Shown here one piece after another: positions 61,457 to 64,000 of a stretch of 64,000 nucleotides of DNA. The stretch covers positions 62,001 to 126,000 of the forward strand of contig NZ_SOQZ01000007.1 of the NCBI RefSeq assembly GCF_004366715.1, given 5' to 3'. The stretch comes from Meridianimaribacter flavus. Lineage in GTDB: Bacteria; Bacteroidota; Bacteroidia; Flavobacteriales; Flavobacteriaceae. The number at the start of each line of letters is the position of its first letter. Position 1 is the stretch's first letter. Both the position numbers and the translations under genes were made by a program. The notes beneath the pieces are model-generated. The model saw nothing but the letters and a program-made list of their open reading frames with translations. It did not search any database and was not told the origin of the DNA.

Positions 61457-62206
61457 TTAGAACGCGTTAACTATCGCAAAAAAGTCTTCTGCTTTTAGTG
61501 ATGCTCCACCTATTAACCCTCCATCAACATCTGGTTTAGAGAAAATTTCTTTAGCATTATTAGGCTTTACACTTCCTCCATATAATATTGAAACACTATC
61601 AGCTATTTCACTGCCATACTTATTAGCCAATGTTGTTCTAATAAATGCGTGCATGTCTTGAGCTTGTTCTGGTGACGCAGTTTCTCCTGTACCAATAGCC
61701 CAAACAGGTTCGTAAGCTAATATTATATTACTAAATGCAGACGTTTCTAAATGAAACAAAGCATTTTTAATTTGGCTTTCAACTACATGCTCATGATTAC
61801 CAGATTTTCTATCATCTAGCTCTTCACCAAAACAAAAAATAACAGTCATTTCATTGTTTAAAGCAGCATCAACTTTTTTAGCCAAAAGCTCATCGGTTTC
61901 ATTAAAATATGCACGACGTTCACTATGACCTAGTATTACTGTTTTAACTCCAACACTTTTTAGCATGCTTGCACTTATTTCTCCTGTGTAGGCACCATTT
62001 TCAGCAAAGTGCATGTTTTGCGCTACAACTTCAATATCGGTTTCTCTTAATGACTGAAAAGCAGGCCACAAATTGGTAAACGTAGGAGCAACCATCACTT
62101 GCGCATCAGATGTTTTTGATTGCGATTTTAAATCGGTTATTAATCCTTCTGTTAACGATAAATCGTTATTCATTTTCCAGTTACCTGCTACTATTTTTTT
62201 TCTCAT
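61457..62206 (-). CDS. tpiA: Triosephosphate isomerase
   Basis: The 249-residue enzyme interconverts dihydroxyacetone phosphate and glyceraldehyde-3-phosphate. It starts MRKKIVAGNWKMNNDL (catalytic Lys), has VILGHSERRAYFNE (His), AYEPVWAIGTGETASPEQAQ (Glu), and phosphate loop ILYGGSVKPNN and GGLIGGASLKAEDF. It is the usual length and overlaps the upstream TlpA-like gene by 4 bp (ATGA), so it is cotranscribed with it. Confidence 0.97.
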   Translation of the reverse strand: MRKKIVAGNWKMNNDLSLTEGLITDLKSQSKTSDAQVMVAPTFTNLWPAFQSLRETDIEVVAQNMHFAENGAYTGEISASMLKSVGVKTVILGHSERRAYFNETDELLAKKVDAALNNEMTVIFCFGEELDDRKSGNHEHVVESQIKNALFHLETSAFSNIILAYEPVWAIGTGETASPEQAQDMHAFIRTTLANKYGSEIADSVSILYGGSVKPNNAKEIFSKPDVDGGLIGGASLKAEDFFAIVNAF

Positions 62207-62691
62207 TTTAATGCATTTATAAGTTTACTATCGTCGGCTTTCACTGCTTTAAAGAGTTTGATTGTTCCTGTTTCATCAACTACCATATATCTTGGAATCC
62301 AATCTAAGTCAATAAAAGTTCCGAAGTCACCTTTCCAACCTGATTGCATAAAATAATGGTCGCCTTCAACCTGATATTTATCTATTCCTCTTTTCCAGCT
62401 ATCCATACTCTTGTCCAAAGATAAAAAGACATAGACAACATCGGTATTATTTTCTTGTAAAGTTTTAACTTTTGGCATGCCTTTTATACAATCTTTACAC
62501 CAAGATGCCCAAACATCAATTAATATGGTTTTACCTTTGTGCTTGGTAAGTATTTCATTAAATGGTATTGTTTCTCCGTTTAAGGTTACAAATGTATCAT
62601 TTAAGGCATCTTGCGAAAATTGAGTTGGAGTGTCTTTACTACAGCTTAAAAAGCTAATTAGTGCTACTAATAGAATGTTCATTTTTTTCAT
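62203..62691 (-). CDS. TlpA-like thioredoxin-fold lipoprotein
   Basis: The 162-residue lipoprotein has lipobox SFLSC (Cys17) and a thioredoxin fold with WASWCKDCIKGMPKVKTLQE (Cys65 and Cys68). VVYVFLSLDKSMDSWKRGID and DWIPRYMVVDETG (cis-Pro) complete the fold. It would reduce or isomerise disulfides in the periplasm, as in cytochrome maturation. It starts two bases after the permease stop and overlaps tpiA. The operon logic is not obvious. Confidence 0.85.
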   Translation of the reverse strand: MKKMNILLVALISFLSCSKDTPTQFSQDALNDTFVTLNGETIPFNEILTKHKGKTILIDVWASWCKDCIKGMPKVKTLQENNTDVVYVFLSLDKSMDSWKRGIDKYQVEGDHYFMQSGWKGDFGTFIDLDWIPRYMVVDETGTIKLFKAVKADDSKLINALK

Positions 62692-62693
62692 TT

Positions 62694-63770
62694 TTATTGC
62701 AATTTTACTTTAGGATCTAACCATGTGTAGATTATGTCGACTAAAATATTAATACTTACAAATACAATTGCAATAACTAATACAGCTCCCATAATTACTG
62801 GTAAATCTAAAGTATTTAATGCATTCACGATTTCCTTTCCGAGACCATTCCATCCAAAAATATATTCTACAAAAACAGCTCCTGCTAGCATAGATGCAAA
62901 CCATCCTGAAATTGCAGTAACCACGGGATTTAATGCGTTTTTTATAGCATGACGTTTTATAACCTGAAATTCGTTTAGTCCTTTTGCTCTAGCTGTTCTT
63001 ATGTAATCTTGATTAAAGACTTCTAATAGCGAGTTTCTCATAAGTTGTATTACTACTGCTAGTGGACGAATTCCCAATACAATAGCTGGTAGAATAAGGT
63101 TTTTCCATTTAATATGCATACGCTCGCCAAAATCATCTAACTCATAAAGGCTTCCTGTCATTTCAAGATTAGTGTATTTATGAAGTACAAACCCAAATAA
63201 CCACGCAAAGAGTATTGCGCTAAAGAAGGAAGGCACACTCATTCCTAATGTGCTTAGAATTTGAATAATTTTATCAATCCATGTGTCTTTGTACAATGCT
63301 GATATAATCCCGAAAATAATCCCTAAAACTATTGCAATTACAATAGCAGAAACAGCCAACACAAAGGTATTAGGAAGCGTTTCTCCAATTACTTGTGTCA
63401 CCTTTTTTCCTTGTTTGGTAAACGATTCTCTTAGGTAAGGAAATTTTAAAACCGTTGTAGTATTACCAATAGTGAATAGTTTTGAAGCTGTGTATTTTCC
63501 GTTTCTTAAATACGTGTAATCATTTTTTGAAGTTGAATGAAAAGACAAAGGTGACAAATCATTAAGGTAATATAAATACTGGGTTCCTATGGGTTTATCG
63601 AAACCATATTTTGCTTTAACAATTGCTAGCTGCTTGCTGTCTTCGTTTTGACCTAACATCATTTGAGCAGGATCTCCTGGTAAGACATTAAACAGAAAAA
63701 AGATTACCGTAACTACTCCTAATAAGGTAAGTATTGCATAAAAGGCTTTATTTAGGAAATAGCTTATCAG
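62694..63770 (-). CDS. Oligopeptide/nickel-type ABC transporter permease (DppB/OppB family)
   Basis: The protein is 358 residues when started at the CTG at 63770, just after the upstream gene's stop. The first internal ATG is at 63662, but the preceding 36 codons encode SYFLNKAFYAILTLLGVVTV, then IFFLFNVLPGDPA, which is the conserved first helix. They clearly belong to the protein. No ATG, GTG or TTG precedes them, so start CTG or the next ATA is non-standard. EAA-type motif QDYIRTARAKGLNEFQVIKR, ILPAIVLGIRPLAVVIQLMR and EYIFGWNGLG are visible. It is a subunit of an inner-membrane importer for peptides. Confidence 0.85.
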   Translation of the reverse strand: MISYFLNKAFYAILTLLGVVTVIFFLFNVLPGDPAQMMLGQNEDSKQLAIVKAKYGFDKPIGTQYLYYLNDLSPLSFHSTSKNDYTYLRNGKYTASKLFTIGNTTTVLKFPYLRESFTKQGKKVTQVIGETLPNTFVLAVSAIVIAIVLGIIFGIISALYKDTWIDKIIQILSTLGMSVPSFFSAILFAWLFGFVLHKYTNLEMTGSLYELDDFGERMHIKWKNLILPAIVLGIRPLAVVIQLMRNSLLEVFNQDYIRTARAKGLNEFQVIKRHAIKNALNPVVTAISGWFASMLAGAVFVEYIFGWNGLGKEIVNALNTLDLPVIMGAVLVIAIVFVSINILVDIIYTWLDPKVKLQ

Positions 63771-63771
63771 A

Positions 63772-64000
63772 TTACTCCTTTTTTAAAACAGCTTCTACAA
63801 ATGATGTATAGTTGGTTTTATTTGCTGCATTGATTGAATCCAAAACATCTCCTTCGTTTCTTTCCTTTAGAACATACATTGCTTCAATATCATCTTTAGT
63901 TAAAGCTTCCACTTCTTCTTTGGTTGATATTTCGCCATCAATTAAGTATACTGTTCCATCATCTTTAATAACTTCCTGCTTACGCTCAACCTTTGGCAAC
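63772..64000 (-). CDS. C-terminal fragment of a plug-like-domain protein (partial)
   Basis: The open frame runs in from beyond the window end. The visible 75 residues contain LIDGEISTKEEVEALTKDDI and EAMYVLKERNEGDVLDSIN, which resemble the C-terminal plug-like part of the M56 peptidase at 8640 (LDGKEVSRKELKDIDPKTIK and EVEVLKG). It could be another BlaR1-type protein or a TonB-related lipoprotein. The TAA at 63772-63774 is followed one base later by the permease frame, suggesting coupling. The N-terminal part is needed for an identity. Confidence 0.55.
   Translation of the reverse strand, partial: LPKVERKQEVIKDDGTVYLIDGEISTKEEVEALTKDDIEAMYVLKERNEGDVLDSINAANKTNYTSFVEAVLKKE

Noticed and set aside
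62694-63770. Truncated permease or frameshift at 63662
   Set aside because: The frame continues intact upstream to the previous stop and contains the expected first helix, so the gene is whole with a non-ATG start.
1-64000. CRISPR arrays, transposases, integrases, phage genes
   Set aside because: No regularly spaced repeats and no protein with mobile-element motifs were seen in any frame.

Overview
The window is chromosomal DNA of a marine-type member of the Flavobacteriaceae (Bacteroidota). The evidence is AT-rich sequence, TAnnTTTG-type -7 promoter boxes with almost no Shine-Dalgarno sites, type IX secretion C-terminal domains, SusC/SusD proteins, a type III glutamine synthetase and many families seen mainly in Bacteroidota (DUF3078, DUF4270, DUF4907, DUF5777, DUF6268, GH144). 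I saw no phage, transposase or CRISPR array.

Layout. 1-8 kb is housekeeping: the end of an ABC ATPase, DUF3078, purM, an outer-membrane barrel, a small secreted protein, two divergent glutamine synthetases (types III and II) and a Na+/Ca2+ exchanger. 8.2-10.5 kb is a BlaI/BlaR1-type regulatory pair. 10.5-21.5 kb is envelope and secretion: a secreted endonuclease I with a type IX tail, an ECF sigma/FecR/TonB-receptor signalling set with a divergent acidic lipoprotein, and a cassette of a type IX cargo, DUF5777 barrel, lipoprotein cytochrome c and YceI.

22.4-45.1 kb is one large polysaccharide utilization locus on the minus strand. It holds a periplasmic propeller/LuxR-type regulator, SusC, SusD, two tandem GH144-type enzymes, an esterase, GH3, GH2 with a malectin-like domain, a second esterase, an S1 sulfatase, GH43 and an SGNH-type lipoprotein. 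The SusCD pair would bind and import oligosaccharides, the surface and periplasmic enzymes would cut beta-glucan and decorated or sulfated chains, and the propeller protein probably senses a breakdown product.

45.2-52.1 kb carries a LytS/LytTR two-component pair in an operon with DUF4907, Kelch and DUF6268 proteins, opposite DUF4270 and an OmpP1-like barrel. 52.3-57 kb holds a Tat-like flavoprotein, an S46 peptidase, a Fur-family repressor and a MerC-like membrane protein. All four promoters of this block carry, or overlap, a shared 13-bp palindrome of the type GCAAC-N3-GTTGC; I consider this the best new regulatory signal in the window. 57-59 kb has tRNA-Arg, a Crp/Fnr regulator with a cysteine cluster and two YeeE/YedE-type sulfur-transport halves. 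59-64 kb returns to housekeeping: clpS, prmA, a porin, tpiA, a TlpA-like lipoprotein and a peptide ABC permease.

Everything is read by eye. Family names rest on recognised motifs and not on database searches. Promoter and operator calls are pattern matches.
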